Source: Rathayibacter tanaceti
GTDB lineage: Bacteria; Actinomycetota; Actinomycetes; Actinomycetales; Microbacteriaceae
Reading direction: 5' to 3'
Assembly: GCF_001634385.1 (NCBI RefSeq)
Contig: NZ_LIIN01000001.1
Span: 1 to 64,000 of the forward strand
Length of the DNA stretch: 64,000 nt
Shown piece by piece: positions 38,644-46,895 of this stretch. The notes beneath the pieces are model-generated. The model was given only the letters and a program-made list of their open reading frames with translations, made no database searches and was not told the DNA's origin. How positions within the stretch are numbered: the first letter of the stretch is position 1; each line of letters opens with the position of its first letter. Position numbers and translations under genes: made by a program.

Positions 38644-39459
38644 TCAGGTCGGAGGCGTATTCCGCCTCTGCGGGCGCTTCGCCCGGCCGTCGGTCAGCAC
38701 GGTGTCCACGGCGGTCCGGGCGAGATCCGTGCGATCGGTGACGAGTCCGTCGACACCGAGTGCCAGCAGCTCCGCCATCCGAGTCGGATCGTCGATGGTC
38801 CAGAGATGGATCTCGCATCCGCTCCCGCGCAGACGCCGAAGGATTCGCGGCTCGGTGACGCGCAGGCCGAGCACGCTTTCGGGGACCTGCAGCGCGTGGA
38901 TCCCGTCGAGAACGAGTCGGATCGGCCAGGCGATCCCGAGGTGCGCCGCGACGAGGGCGACTGCGAATCGTGCAGCGGAGGCAGACGTCGCCGCGCCGGG
39001 GAGCAGGCGGATCGTCGCGGACCGGCGGCGCTCCGAGAAAGAAGTGATCAGCACGCGTCCGAGGGCGCGCACATCCCGGACGGCGTCGGCGACGGGCACC
39101 ACCGCATCGGCGGACTTGACGTCGATGTTCAGACGAGCCGTCCGGAACTGCAGCAACACCTGCTCGAGGGAGGCGAGCCGGGCGCCGCCCGCGAGATCGA
39201 GGGAGGCGAGTTCCTCCCAGCGCTCGGCGGCCACGCGATGCGTCCGACCCGACGAGTCGACGACCTCGGCGTCGTGCACCAGCACGGCGACCCCGTCGAG
39301 TGAGGCGCGGACGTCGGTCTCGAGCAGATCTGCGCCGGCCGCGACGGCCCGCTCGAAGGCGGCCGGAGTGTTGGCCTCGACGGCCGGACCGAAACCGCGG
39401 TGCGCGATCACCCTGGGTGTCGGGCCGCTCAGGAACAGCGGCCGATCGGGTGCGCGCAT
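38644..39459 (-). CDS. Glycerophosphodiester phosphodiesterase family protein
   Basis: TIM-barrel metal-dependent phosphodiesterase of about 271 residues from ATG 39459. The family start is VIAHRGFGPAVEANTPAAF (His and Arg catalytic, Glu metal ligand), followed by GADLLETDVRASLDGVAVLVHDAEVV (ExD and the second His) and LNIDVKS. Near the end CEIHLWTIDDPTRMAELLALGVDGLVTDRTD is typical. No signal peptide, so probably cytoplasmic, recycling glycerophosphodiesters from phospholipid turnover. It is 22 bp upstream of the SPFH gene end on the same strand and may be the last gene of that operon. Confidence 0.93.
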   Translation of the reverse strand: MRAPDRPLFLSGPTPRVIAHRGFGPAVEANTPAAFERAVAAGADLLETDVRASLDGVAVLVHDAEVVDSSGRTHRVAAERWEELASLDLAGGARLASLEQVLLQFRTARLNIDVKSADAVVPVADAVRDVRALGRVLITSFSERRRSATIRLLPGAATSASAARFAVALVAAHLGIAWPIRLVLDGIHALQVPESVLGLRVTEPRILRRLRGSGCEIHLWTIDDPTRMAELLALGVDGLVTDRTDLARTAVDTVLTDGRAKRPQRRNTPPT

Positions 39460-39481
39460 CGCGGGTCGAACCGAGCGGGGG

Positions 39482-40426
39482 TCAGGCGGACGGCGCCGGG
39501 GGAGCACCGCCGACGTCCTGCGTGCGGCTCTCGGTCGATCCCTGCACGCGCTGGCCGAACGCACCGCCGACGCCCTTGAGGGCCTCCGTCAGCTCGCTCG
39601 GGATGACCCAGAGCTTGTTGGCGCTGCCCTCGGCGATCTTCGGGAGGGTTTGGAGGTACTGGTAGGCGAGAAGCTCGCTGTCCGGGCGGCCCTCGTGGAT
39701 CGCGTGGAATACGGTCGTGATGGCCTTCGCCTCACCCTCAGCCCTCAGGATCGCCGCCTTCGCCTGTCCCTCGGCGGCGAGGATCGCGGCCTGACGCTGA
39801 CCTTCCGCGTTGAGGATCTGCGACTGCTTGGTGCCCTCGGCGGTGAGGATCACCGCACGGCGGTCACGCTCGGCACGCATCTGCTTCTCCATCGAGTCTT
39901 GAATGGACAGGGGCGGGTCGATCGCCTTGAGCTCGACGCGACCGACGCGGATGCCCCACTTGCCGGTCGCCTCGTCGAGGACGATGCGCAGCTGACCGTT
40001 GATGTTGTCGCGGGAGGTCAGTGCCTCCTCGAGGTTCAGTCCGCCGACGACGTTGCGGAGGGTCGTGGTCGTGAGCTGCTCGACCGCACCGAGGTAGTTG
40101 GCGATCTCGTACGTCGCGGCACGCGCATCCGTCACCTGGAAATAGACAACGGTGTCGATCGAGACGACCAGGTTGTCCTCGGTGATGACGGGCTGTGGCG
40201 GGAACGAGACGACCTGCTCGCGCAGGTCGATCAGTGGACGCACACGGTCGACGAAGGGCACCACCAGATTGAGGCCGGGGAGGAGGGTCTTGTGGTATTT
40301 GCCCAGCCGCTCGACCACCCCCGCTGTCGCCTGCGGGATGATGCGGACCGCCCGGAACAGGACGACCAGCGCGAACAGGACGATGACGGCGACGACGATG
40401 AGCGTCACGAGTGCTGAGGTGGTCAC
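39482..40426 (-). CDS. SPFH/band-7 membrane protein (QmcA/stomatin type)
   Basis: Membrane-anchored scaffold protein of 314 residues. One N-terminal membrane helix (residues about 5-27), then the SPFH domain with IIPQATAGVVERLGKYHKT, PGLNLVVPFVDRVR and RDNINGQLRIVLDEATGKWGIRV. A coiled-coil region rich in Ala, Glu and Gln follows (LNAEGQRQAAILAAEGQAK). It overlaps the NfeD gene by four bases; SPFH-NfeD pairs are a known module linked to membrane microdomains and quality control. Confidence 0.94.
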   Translation of the reverse strand: MTTSALVTLIVVAVIVLFALVVLFRAVRIIPQATAGVVERLGKYHKTLLPGLNLVVPFVDRVRPLIDLREQVVSFPPQPVITEDNLVVSIDTVVYFQVTDARAATYEIANYLGAVEQLTTTTLRNVVGGLNLEEALTSRDNINGQLRIVLDEATGKWGIRVGRVELKAIDPPLSIQDSMEKQMRAERDRRAVILTAEGTKQSQILNAEGQRQAAILAAEGQAKAAILRAEGEAKAITTVFHAIHEGRPDSELLAYQYLQTLPKIAEGSANKLWVIPSELTEALKGVGGAFGQRVQGSTESRTQDVGGAPPAPSA

Positions 40427-40890
40427 GGAGTGCTCCTTTCGGCGGGGACGACGACCGCGGTCGCGCCCTCGATGGCGGTGACGACGACGCGCTCGCCGAC
40501 TCCGAGTGCGCGGTCCTCGACGAGGGAAGAGAGGCGGACCGTCCAGGTCTCACCGTTCGAGAGCTTCACCTGGCCGGCACCGGAGCCGGCGAGCACGACG
40601 CTGCCGGCGAGACCGAGGAGCGCATCCGCGCCGCTCGGAGTGGGATCACCGCCGCGTTTGAGAAGGCGGAGCAGCGGCGGGCGGACCGTGAACAGCAGCA
40701 GGGCGGCGAGGATCGCGGCGACGGGGACCTGGATCCAGAACGGAGCGCCGATGAGGCCCGTCACGAGACCGCCGACGCTGCCGACGGCAAGCATCAGGAA
40801 GGTGAACTCGAGAGTGATCATCTCGACGATGACGAAAATCAGGATCAGCGCGAGCCAGAGGATCCACGCGTACTGGGTGACAGCGTCCAT
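40423..40890 (-). CDS. NfeD family membrane protein
   Basis: A short NfeD1b-type partner of SPFH proteins, 155 residues. Residues about 8-75 form two or three membrane segments (WILWLALILIFVIVEMITLEFTFLML; FWIQVPVAAILAALLLF). The C-terminal OB-fold has LAGSVVLAGSGAGQVKLSNGETWTVRL and VGERVVVTAIEGATAVVVP. It lacks the protease domain of long NfeD proteins. ATG 40890 has a purine-rich GGGAAGGAG upstream. It is the first gene of the NfeD-SPFH pair. Confidence 0.94.
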   Translation of the reverse strand: MDAVTQYAWILWLALILIFVIVEMITLEFTFLMLAVGSVGGLVTGLIGAPFWIQVPVAAILAALLLFTVRPPLLRLLKRGGDPTPSGADALLGLAGSVVLAGSGAGQVKLSNGETWTVRLSSLVEDRALGVGERVVVTAIEGATAVVVPAERSTP

Positions 40891-41068
40891 GCTGACTGCT
40901 CCTTCCCCTCGATGAGCACTTCCACGGTAGCAACAGGCCCCGGGCGAGCGCTGGGAGAGAGGGGGAGGGAAGCGGGCGGTGCGGGACGCTTGGTAAGCTC
41001 ATCCGTCGGGTTGCGGCCCGTCATCGTGCCCGATCCGGCCCCGCGCCGGCGTCCTGGAGGAAACCCTC

Positions 41069-41827
41069 GTGTCCAACCCCCTCGCACCCGGCTCCCTTGA
41101 CGGCATCCGCGCCCTCGTCACCGGATCGTCCCGCGGCATCGGAGCCGACACGGTCCGCTACCTCGCCGAAGCGGGTGCACGCGTGGTCGTCAACTACCGC
41201 TCGAAGGCCCCCCGCGCCGACAAGCTCGTCGCCCAGATCGCCGAGGCCGGCGGCACGGCCATCGCTGTCGGAGCCGATCTCACCGACGCCGAGTCGCGTG
41301 CCGCGCTGTTCTCGCGGGTCGAGCAAGAGTACGGCGGACTCGACGTGCTGGTGCTCAACGCCTCGGGCGGCATGGAGAGCAACAGGGGAGAGGACTACGC
41401 GATGGTCCTCAACCGCGACTCGCAGGTCGCGACCCTCGATGCGGCGCTGCCGCTGCTCGGCGAGGGCTCCCGCGTCGTGTTCGTCACGAGCCACCAGGCG
41501 CACTTCATCCGCAGCACGCCGACCATGCCCGAGTACGAGCCCGTCGCCCTCTCGAAGCGCGCCGGCGAGGACGCTCTGCGTGCGAGGATCGGCGAGCTCG
41601 CCGAGCGCGGCGTGGAGTTCGTCGTCGTCTCGGGCGACATGATCGAGGGTACGATCACGGCGACGCTGCTCGAACGCTCGAACCCGGGCGCGATCAGCTC
41701 GCGCCGCGAATCTGCGGGCAAGCTCTACAACGTGCAGGAGTTCGCGGCCGAGGTCGCCCTCGCGGCCGTCGAGCCGATCCCGGCCGACAACACGCGCCTC
41801 GTCGGCGACGTCTCGGACTTCGCCTGA
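41069..41827 (+). CDS. SDR family oxidoreductase, atypical active site
   Basis: Rossmann-fold short-chain dehydrogenase of 252 residues. The nucleotide motif is intact: ALVTGSSRGIGADTVRYLAEAGARVVVNYR, with LVLNASGGMES in place of NNAG and VTSHQAHF for the Ser region. In the catalytic block, where classical members have YxxxK, the sequence is YEPVALSKRAGE: Tyr is seven residues before Lys rather than four, and position minus four is Val. The family is certain, the chemistry is not. GTG 41069 follows CTGGAGGAAACCCTC, a good Shine-Dalgarno; TAAGCT (40994-40999) may be its -10. It is the last gene before the dif-like site. Confidence 0.88.
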   Translation: MSNPLAPGSLDGIRALVTGSSRGIGADTVRYLAEAGARVVVNYRSKAPRADKLVAQIAEAGGTAIAVGADLTDAESRAALFSRVEQEYGGLDVLVLNASGGMESNRGEDYAMVLNRDSQVATLDAALPLLGEGSRVVFVTSHQAHFIRSTPTMPEYEPVALSKRAGEDALRARIGELAERGVEFVVVSGDMIEGTITATLLERSNPGAISSRRESAGKLYNVQEFAAEVALAAVEPIPADNTRLVGDVSDFA

Positions 41828-41887
41828 CCGCTCCGCTCGTCCGAGCAGGGACAGCGGGCTGCTGACGAGTTCCGGGGCCGCTTCGCT

Positions 41888-41915
41888 TTATCCGATAATG
41901 CACATTATGTCAGTT
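41888..41915 (+). other. Putative dif site (XerC/XerD chromosome dimer resolution)
   Basis: A 28-bp site with dif architecture: XerC-like arm TTATCCGATAA (41888-41898), six-base centre TGCACA and XerD-like arm TTATGTCAGTT (41905-41915). The inner halves GATAA and TTATG are partial inverted repeats, and the core matches the actinobacterial dif core CCGATAAT-N2-ACATTATGTCA as I know it. It lies in a 390-bp gene-free interval and is strikingly AT-rich for this DNA. If correct, the window spans the replication terminus. Confidence 0.8.
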
Positions 41916-42217
41916 CGAGGGAGACGGCGAGGTTGTGGACCGGCCACTCGACTTCTGCTTCTGCCGGCACTGGTGCTCGCGTTCATCGCCCTGCGCCTCG
42001 TGTTCGTGGTTGTGCACAAGCGCACCCGGTTCCCGGGTGCGGGCGAGACCGAGCAGAACGTTGTCGGCGATCTGGAACGACGGCCCGTCTTGGTCGGCCA
42101 GGACGCGCCTCGTGACGGGTGGACGTGCTCTACGTCCACGGCTGGCCGTCTCCTCCGCGACTTCGACGAGCTCGTGCGTTCGACACTCGCGTTGCCGCTC
42201 TCTCCTGTCTCGATGGG
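41916..42217. other. Gene-free interval next to the dif-like site
   Basis: No convincing gene is seen on either strand: the open frames here lack start signals and similarity, and arginine-rich readings indicate out-of-frame GC-rich DNA. No terminator or tRNA was recognised. Together with 41828-41887 it gives the dif-like site a clear surrounding. Confidence 0.5.
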
Positions 42218-43092
42218 TCAGAAGCGGGAGGCGACGTCGTACAGCACGTCGTCGTCGCCGGCGTAGATGCCGTCCCGACGGGGCCAGTGCGAGACGACGT
42301 CGGTGAAGCCGAGCTCGCCGGCGCGGCCGACCATGTCGTCGAAGCGGGACGCGCTCTCGAGCGAGTAGTCGCCTCCTGAGTCGAGCGAGAGGTGGCGCTC
42401 GACGCTCCTCGGGTCTCTGCCCGCGGTCTCGAGGGCATGGTCGAGTCTGCCGGCGAGGTCGGCAACGCCGCTCCACCACTCCTCCCCCGTCCGCTCGGCG
42501 GGCCCGGTGGTGACCCAGCCCCGACCGTGCTCGGCGACCAGCGCGAGCCCGCGCGGGCCGTTCGCGGCGAGCACGAAGGGAACACGCGGTCTTTGCGCCG
42601 GCTCCCCCACCATGCGTGCAGCGCGCGCTGTGAACCACTCCCCTGCGATGTCGACGCCGTCCGAGCCCGGCTTCTCGAAGCGGAGCAGGACGTCGAGAGC
42701 CGTCACGAACTCGGCGAAGCGCTCGTGGCGCTCCCGCGGTGTATACGACGGCTGGCCGAGGACGCCGGCATCGAAGCCGGTTCCGCCGGAGCCGACCCCG
42801 AGGAGGATCCGGCGCCGGCCATCTCGTCGAGCGTCGCGATCTCCTTGGCGAACGGGACGGGATGTCGGAAATTCGGCGACGCGACGAAGGTGCCCAGACG
42901 CAGCGTCTCGGTGACGAGGGCCGCCGCGGTGAGTGTCGGTACCGTCGCGTGCCACGGCTCGCCGGCCAGGGAGCGCCACGAGAGGTGGTCGTAGGTCCAC
43001 GCGTGGTCGAAGCCGAGCCCTTCGGCGGACTGCCACTTCCGGCGGGCGACGGCCCACGGGTCCTGCGGGAGGATGACGATGCCGTGTCGCAT
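42218..43092 (-). CDS. LLM-class F420/FMN-dependent oxidoreductase (frameshifted)
   Basis: Luciferase-like TIM barrel, about 291 residues after repair. From ATG 43092: GIVILPQDPWAVARRKWQSAEGLGFDHAWTYDHL-type start, LVTETLRLGTFVASPNFRHPV and FAKEIATLDEMAG. The frame breaks near 42813; adding one G (ggc-gGc-cgg) continues GRILLGVGSGGTGFDAGVLG, then ERHERFAEFVTALDVLLRF, PFVLAANGPRGLALVAEHGRGWVT and FTDVVSHWPRRD. The pattern is like F420-dependent LLM enzymes of actinobacteria, but the cofactor is not decided from sequence. It is a lone gene with a leaderless promoter. Confidence 0.85.
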
Positions 43093-43098
43093 CGTCCG

Positions 43099-43104
43099 AG
43101 TGTA
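43099..43104 (-). promoter_or_regulatory. -10 box for a leaderless transcript (LLM oxidoreductase)
   Basis: On the minus strand TACACT ends 6 nt before ATG 43092, with no Shine-Dalgarno. Confidence 0.5.
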
Positions 43105-43211
43105 GGTCTGCGACGGCCTCACAGTGCGGCGGGCGGCACCGGAGGCGGATCGGGCACCTCGTCGACCACCGATCGCGGAACCATCAGGGTCGGCAGCGGC
43201 ACTCGGCCAGG

Positions 43212-43373
43212 TCACCGCTCGCGCGCGTGCTCGAGCTGATGGAGCAGCCCGCGGGCGTCCGCGCTCACCCGTCGCGCGAGACCGGGATGGGCGGCTCCAG
43301 GATCGTCGAACGCGGCGGCCAGCGCGCTGAGCACACGAGCGGTGCTGCGCAGGTCGCCCTCCCCCATCGGCAT
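43212..43373 (-). CDS. Small hypothetical protein, 53 residues
   Basis: Short minus-strand frame with a good Shine-Dalgarno (GAGGTGAG, spacing 2-8 depending on which of two ATGs, 43373 or 43367, is used). It reads as a soluble helical protein (TARVLSALAAAFDDPG; RRVSADARGLLHQLEHARER). Codon third positions are G/C as in real genes. Not recognised; it lies alone between the LLM gene and the GNAT fragment. Confidence 0.4.
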   Translation of the reverse strand: MPMGEGDLRSTARVLSALAAAFDDPGAAHPGLARRVSADARGLLHQLEHARER

Positions 43374-43561
43374 CGGCTCACCTCGTTTGTGGATACTGCC
43401 GTCGGCGTGTCAGCGGCGGAACTCCTCCGCGGCGCCGAACGCTAGACGCGGCCGGTCGCGCAAGGCACGACGGTTGACAGATCCGCTCCCGGCGGGTCGG
43501 AGGGATCCTCCTGGCTACGCTCGGCGAATGGAGGAGCTCGAACCCGGCCCGCGGGACCGGC

Positions 43562-43867
43562 GTGTCCAGGTGGAGGGCCGGGGCCGTCGCCCGGATCGAG
43601 GTGGACGGTGTCCTCGCCGCCCGCGGCCAGGTCGGGGTGAGCGGGAGCGATGCGGTGCTGGACCGGATCGAGACCGGGGCGGAGTTCCGGCGGCGCGGGC
43701 TCGGAGGTCTCGTGGTCGGTGCGCTGACCTCCTGGGCAGGAGGCGAGGGCGCGCGGACCGGACTGCTCCTCGCGAGCGCGGACGGTCACGCTCTCTATCG
43801 CTCGCTCGGCTGGGCGGTCGCCGCGCCGGCGAGCACCTGGCGTGGATCCGACGGCGTGGAAGTTTGA
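43562..43867 (+). CDS. GNAT acetyltransferase domain, probably 5'-truncated
   Basis: The 101-residue frame has the acetyl-CoA-binding part of a GNAT N-acetyltransferase: VLDRIETGAEFRRRGLGGLVVGALTSWAGGEGARTGLLLASADGHALYRSLGW, with RRRGLGG as the pyrophosphate loop. The N-terminal half of a normal GNAT (about 80-100 residues) is missing. An ATG at 43528, just after a TACGCT box (43516-43521), is in another frame and does not supply it. Either an old remnant or a gene damaged by sequence errors; a simple one-base deletion does not repair it. Confidence 0.55.
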   Translation: MSRWRAGAVARIEVDGVLAARGQVGVSGSDAVLDRIETGAEFRRRGLGGLVVGALTSWAGGEGARTGLLLASADGHALYRSLGWAVAAPASTWRGSDGVEV

Positions 43868-43892
43868 CAGGACATACATACATCTCTACAGT
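43864..43892 (+). promoter_or_regulatory. Near-consensus sigma-70-type promoter of the oxidoreductase/isomerase operon
   Basis: TTGACA (43864-43869), a 17-bp spacer and TACAGT (43887-43892), about 78 bp before TTG 43970. This is the best -35/-10 pair in the window. The spacer holds the short repeat CATA-CATA-CATC, a possible operator. Confidence 0.75.
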
Positions 43893-43969
43893 CGTCCCGA
43901 GGATCTCGGACGAGGCCCCATCACTGCACCGGCGCCGTGAGAGGCTGCCGACCACTCCCAGGAGGATCC

Positions 43970-45160
43970 TTGAGCACGACCGACATCGGTGTCGCCGTCA
44001 TCGGCGCAGGCATGGCAGGCAAGGCGCACGCGGCCGCGTACCGCACCGCCCCCGCCGTGTACGGCAACACCCTCCCTCCGATCCGCCTCGTCGCGATCGC
44101 CGACACCTTTGAACCCCTCGCGAGGTCAGCGGCCGAGCGGTTCGGCTACTCCCGGCACGAGACCTCCTGGCGGGCCATCGCCGACGCGGAGGACATCGAC
44201 GTCGTGTCGGTCGTCGTCGCCAACCACCTCCACCGCGAGATCGTCGACGGGCTCCTCGCCGCAGGCAAGCACGTGCTCTGCGAGAAGCCGCTCTCGGATT
44301 CGATCGCCAGCGCCCGCGCGATGGCCGAGACCGCCCGCGGAGCAGATCGGATCGCTCGGATCGGACTCACCTTCCGTCGTGCGCCCGGGATCGCCTACCT
44401 CCACGAGCTCATCGGGACGGGCGTGCTCGGCGACGTCCTGCACTTCAGCGCACGCTACTGGACCGACTACGCCGCAGACCCGGGTGTCGGCATCAGCTGG
44501 CGTTTCAAGGGCCCCCAGGGATCCGGGGTCCTGGCTGACGTCGGCAGCCACGTGTCCTACCTCGCCGAGTTCCTGGCAGGACCGGTCTCCGAGGTCAGCG
44601 GAGGACGGTTCCGCACGGTCATCCCCGAGCGCCCTCGGCCCCTCGGCGCCGTCTCCGGGCACGGAACCACCGCCGTGAGCGACGAGCTCGACACCGTCGA
44701 GAACGACGACTACGCGGCCTTCTCCCTCGGGTTCGAGAGCGGAGCGGCCGGTGCGGTCGAGGTCTCCCGGGTCGCGGCCGGGCATCCGAATACCCTGCAA
44801 CTCGAGGTCTTCGGGTCCCGGGGCGCGGTGCGCTGGACGCAGGAGCGCCCGGCAGAGGTGCAGCTCTACCTCTCGGAGGGACCGGCAGCGCAGCGCGGCT
44901 ACCGCACCATTCCCCTGGGGCACGACCACCCGTACATCGCCGGCGGCCTCCCCCTCGATGTCTCCGGCGTGGGCTTCGGTCAGAACGAGGGCTTCGTCTT
45001 CCAGTCCCGCGCGTTCCTCGAGGAGGTGGCGGGGCTGCCCGAAGCCGACTCCCTCCCCCGGAACGCCGGGTTCGACGAGGCCCTGCACAACATGCTCATC
45101 CTCGACGCCGTCACGCGCTCCGCCGCGGCCGGTGGCGCGACCCAGACGATCGGAGACTGA
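43970..45160 (+). CDS. Gfo/Idh/MocA family oxidoreductase
   Basis: NAD(P)-dependent sugar or inositol dehydrogenase-like protein, 396 residues. TTG 43970 follows AGGAGG closely. The Rossmann motif is VAVIGAGMAGKAHAAAY; the conserved block EKPL reads GKHVLCEKPLSDS, with the catalytic Lys. The substrate domain has FSARYWTDYAADPGVGISWRFKGPQGSGVLADVGSHVSYLAEFLAG. It starts an operon with a sugar-phosphate isomerase-like protein, two bases after its stop. Together they likely oxidise and isomerise a sugar, perhaps plant-derived; no transporter gene is attached. The strong promoter is upstream. Confidence 0.92.
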   Translation: MSTTDIGVAVIGAGMAGKAHAAAYRTAPAVYGNTLPPIRLVAIADTFEPLARSAAERFGYSRHETSWRAIADAEDIDVVSVVVANHLHREIVDGLLAAGKHVLCEKPLSDSIASARAMAETARGADRIARIGLTFRRAPGIAYLHELIGTGVLGDVLHFSARYWTDYAADPGVGISWRFKGPQGSGVLADVGSHVSYLAEFLAGPVSEVSGGRFRTVIPERPRPLGAVSGHGTTAVSDELDTVENDDYAAFSLGFESGAAGAVEVSRVAAGHPNTLQLEVFGSRGAVRWTQERPAEVQLYLSEGPAAQRGYRTIPLGHDHPYIAGGLPLDVSGVGFGQNEGFVFQSRAFLEEVAGLPEADSLPRNAGFDEALHNMLILDAVTRSAAAGGATQTIGD

Positions 45161-45162
45161 TC

Positions 45163-46179
45163 GTGCGACTCGGCCTCTACAACGCGATCCTCCACGACCG
45201 CAGCCTTCCCGAGGCGATCGACGCGATCGCCGACGCCGGTCTCACCGGCCTCGAGCTCAACACCGGCGGCTTCCTGCCTCCCGTGCACATCCCCGACCTC
45301 GACCGGATCCTCGAGAGCGACGCCGCCCGCGACGACTACCTGGGTCTCTTCGAGGGCACGGGCGTCTCCCTCGCCGGCCTCAACTGCAACGGCAATCCTC
45401 TGCATCCCACACGGGCCATCGGCGAGAAGCACGCGGAGGACATCCGCCGGTCGGTCCGCCTCGCCGAGCGTCTGGGCCAGGACCGCGTCGTCACGATGTC
45501 GGGCCTGCCCGGAGGCGAGCCCGGGTCGACACGGGTGAACTGGGTTGTCAACGCCTGGAACTCCGCCGCGCTCGACGTGCTCGATTACCAGTGGGAGATC
45601 GCCGCGGACTTCTGGCGCGAGACCGACCGACTGGCCGCCGACCACGGCGTGAAGATCGCGCTGGAACTCCACCCGCAGAACGTGGTCTTCAACTCGGCCG
45701 ACGTCCACAAGCTCCTCGACCTGACCCGCGCCACCCACCTCGGCGTCGAACTCGATGCATCGCACCTGTTCTGGCAGCAGATGGATCCGATCGCGGTCGT
45801 CCGCCACCTCGGCGAGCTGGTCGTTCAGGCCGCCGCCAAGGACGTCAGGATCAATCCGGCGACGGCCGACCTGAATGGCGTGCTCGACAACAGCTTCCGA
45901 CGCCTCTCCCCCGACGAGCCCCGCACCGGCCTGGGAGGAGACGAGTGGGCCAACGAGTGGCCCCGGCCCGCGTCCTGGGACTTCGTGGCTCTGGGCAAGG
46001 GGCACGATGTGGCCTACTGGACCGAGTTCCTCGGCGCCCTCCGCGAGGTCGACGAGGACATGCTCGTCAACATCGAGCACGAGGATGTCGAGCTCGACCG
46101 TATCGAGGGCATCCAGGTCGCGGCAGGAGTCCTGAAGGCCGCCGACGACGCGTTGACCGCCTCGCTCGCCGAGGTGTGA
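45163..46179 (+). CDS. Sugar phosphate isomerase/epimerase (xylose isomerase-like TIM barrel)
   Basis: AP-endonuclease-2-like TIM barrel of 338 residues. Metal-site residues appear as Glu in IALELHPQN, Asp and His in GVELDASHLFWQQ, a basic/acid site in AAKDVRI and Glu in LVNIEHED. Near the start YNAILHDRSLPEAIDAIADAGLTGLELNTGG is the usual opening. It follows the Gfo/Idh gene by two bases and so acts in the same pathway. Members of this family paired with Gfo/Idh enzymes act on inositol, keto-sugars or glycosides; which one is unknown. Confidence 0.9.
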   Translation: MRLGLYNAILHDRSLPEAIDAIADAGLTGLELNTGGFLPPVHIPDLDRILESDAARDDYLGLFEGTGVSLAGLNCNGNPLHPTRAIGEKHAEDIRRSVRLAERLGQDRVVTMSGLPGGEPGSTRVNWVVNAWNSAALDVLDYQWEIAADFWRETDRLAADHGVKIALELHPQNVVFNSADVHKLLDLTRATHLGVELDASHLFWQQMDPIAVVRHLGELVVQAAAKDVRINPATADLNGVLDNSFRRLSPDEPRTGLGGDEWANEWPRPASWDFVALGKGHDVAYWTEFLGALREVDEDMLVNIEHEDVELDRIEGIQVAAGVLKAADDALTASLAEV

Positions 46180-46364
46180 GCGAGCGTCCCTGCAGGTGCG
46201 CAGCGGGATCGGTGCCCGGGCGCGTCCCGCGGGCGGCGGAGGGACTCCCTCCCCGCTCCGGGGCGCCCGAGCACGATGCCGTCTCGCTCCGGCGCCGAAT
46301 CCGCCACGTGACGCGTATCTTGCGCCACCGCGTCATAGTGAGCGGTCGGGCGAGTCCCCCTACT
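46180..46364 (+). promoter_or_regulatory. Upstream region of the AraC-type gene
   Basis: This 185-bp stretch shows no gene. CATAGT (46334-46339) and TACTAT (46361-46366, overlapping the assigned ATG) are possible -10 boxes. If the second is used, the start would have to be further downstream than assigned. Confidence 0.3.
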
Positions 46365-46865
46365 ATGCCCCTGCTGCACGCTGCCCCCGACTCCCCCACC
46401 CGCTCCTCCGTCCCCCGCCGCCGTGGGCGCCGTCTCGACGTGCTCGCCATCGCGGCGGCCGCTCTCGTGAACGAGCGATATCTCGACCGGAGCTTCACCC
46501 TGCCGGGTCTCGCCGCCGAGCTCCGCGTCAGCGTGTTGCTGCTCAAGATGCGCTTCCGCCGCTTCTACGGCCTCGCGCTCGACGAGCACCTGGCCCTGCG
46601 CCGCCTCGAGCTCGCCGAAGTGCTGATGGCCAGCACGCCCGTCGCGCTGGGCGGCCTCGAGCGGATCGCCCGGGGCGCGGGATACCGGGGTGCGGCCGAG
46701 CTCGACCGCGACCACCGGCGTTTCAGGCGCAGCTCGGCACTCGCAGCCTGGTTCCGTGTCTCGCCGCGGCGCGACCCGCTCGACATCGCCGTGCGCCCGG
46801 TCGTGCCGATCCGTCCCGAGATCGAGATCCTCGCGCCTGTGAGCATGCTGCCGCAGCGGGGCTGA
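46365..46865 (+). CDS. AraC-family-like helix-turn-helix protein
   Basis: A 166-residue protein with an AraC/XylS-type DNA-binding domain at about 20-125: AIAAAALVNERYLDRSFTLPGLAAELRVSVLLLKMRFRRFYGLALDEHLALRRLELAEVLM holds the first HTH, and LERIARGAGYRGAAELDRDHRRFRR the second. No ligand-binding N-terminal domain is seen; a short tail with VPIRPEIEIL follows. The assigned ATG overlaps a TACTAT box, so the true start may be later. It follows the sugar gene pair on the same strand and could regulate it. Confidence 0.72.
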   Translation: MPLLHAAPDSPTRSSVPRRRGRRLDVLAIAAAALVNERYLDRSFTLPGLAAELRVSVLLLKMRFRRFYGLALDEHLALRRLELAEVLMASTPVALGGLERIARGAGYRGAAELDRDHRRFRRSSALAAWFRVSPRRDPLDIAVRPVVPIRPEIEILAPVSMLPQRG

Positions 46866-46883
46866 GCCCTGCCGGTGGGGCGG

Positions 46884-46889
46884 TACAGT
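46884..46889 (+). promoter_or_regulatory. -10 box before the second SGNH gene
   Basis: TACAGT ends 6 nt before an ATG at 46896 that opens an 8-codon frame, and 29 nt before the SGNH ATG at 46919. Confidence 0.5.
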
Positions 46890-46895
46890 GCGACG

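Noticed and set aside
41888-41915. The dif-like palindrome as an ordinary repressor operator
   Set aside because: The 11-6-11 layout and the specific arm sequences fit dif better, and neither neighbouring gene has its start next to it.
41898-42266. Open frames over the dif-like region on both strands
   Set aside because: No Shine-Dalgarno, arginine/proline-rich content, and overlap with the AT-rich recombination-like site.
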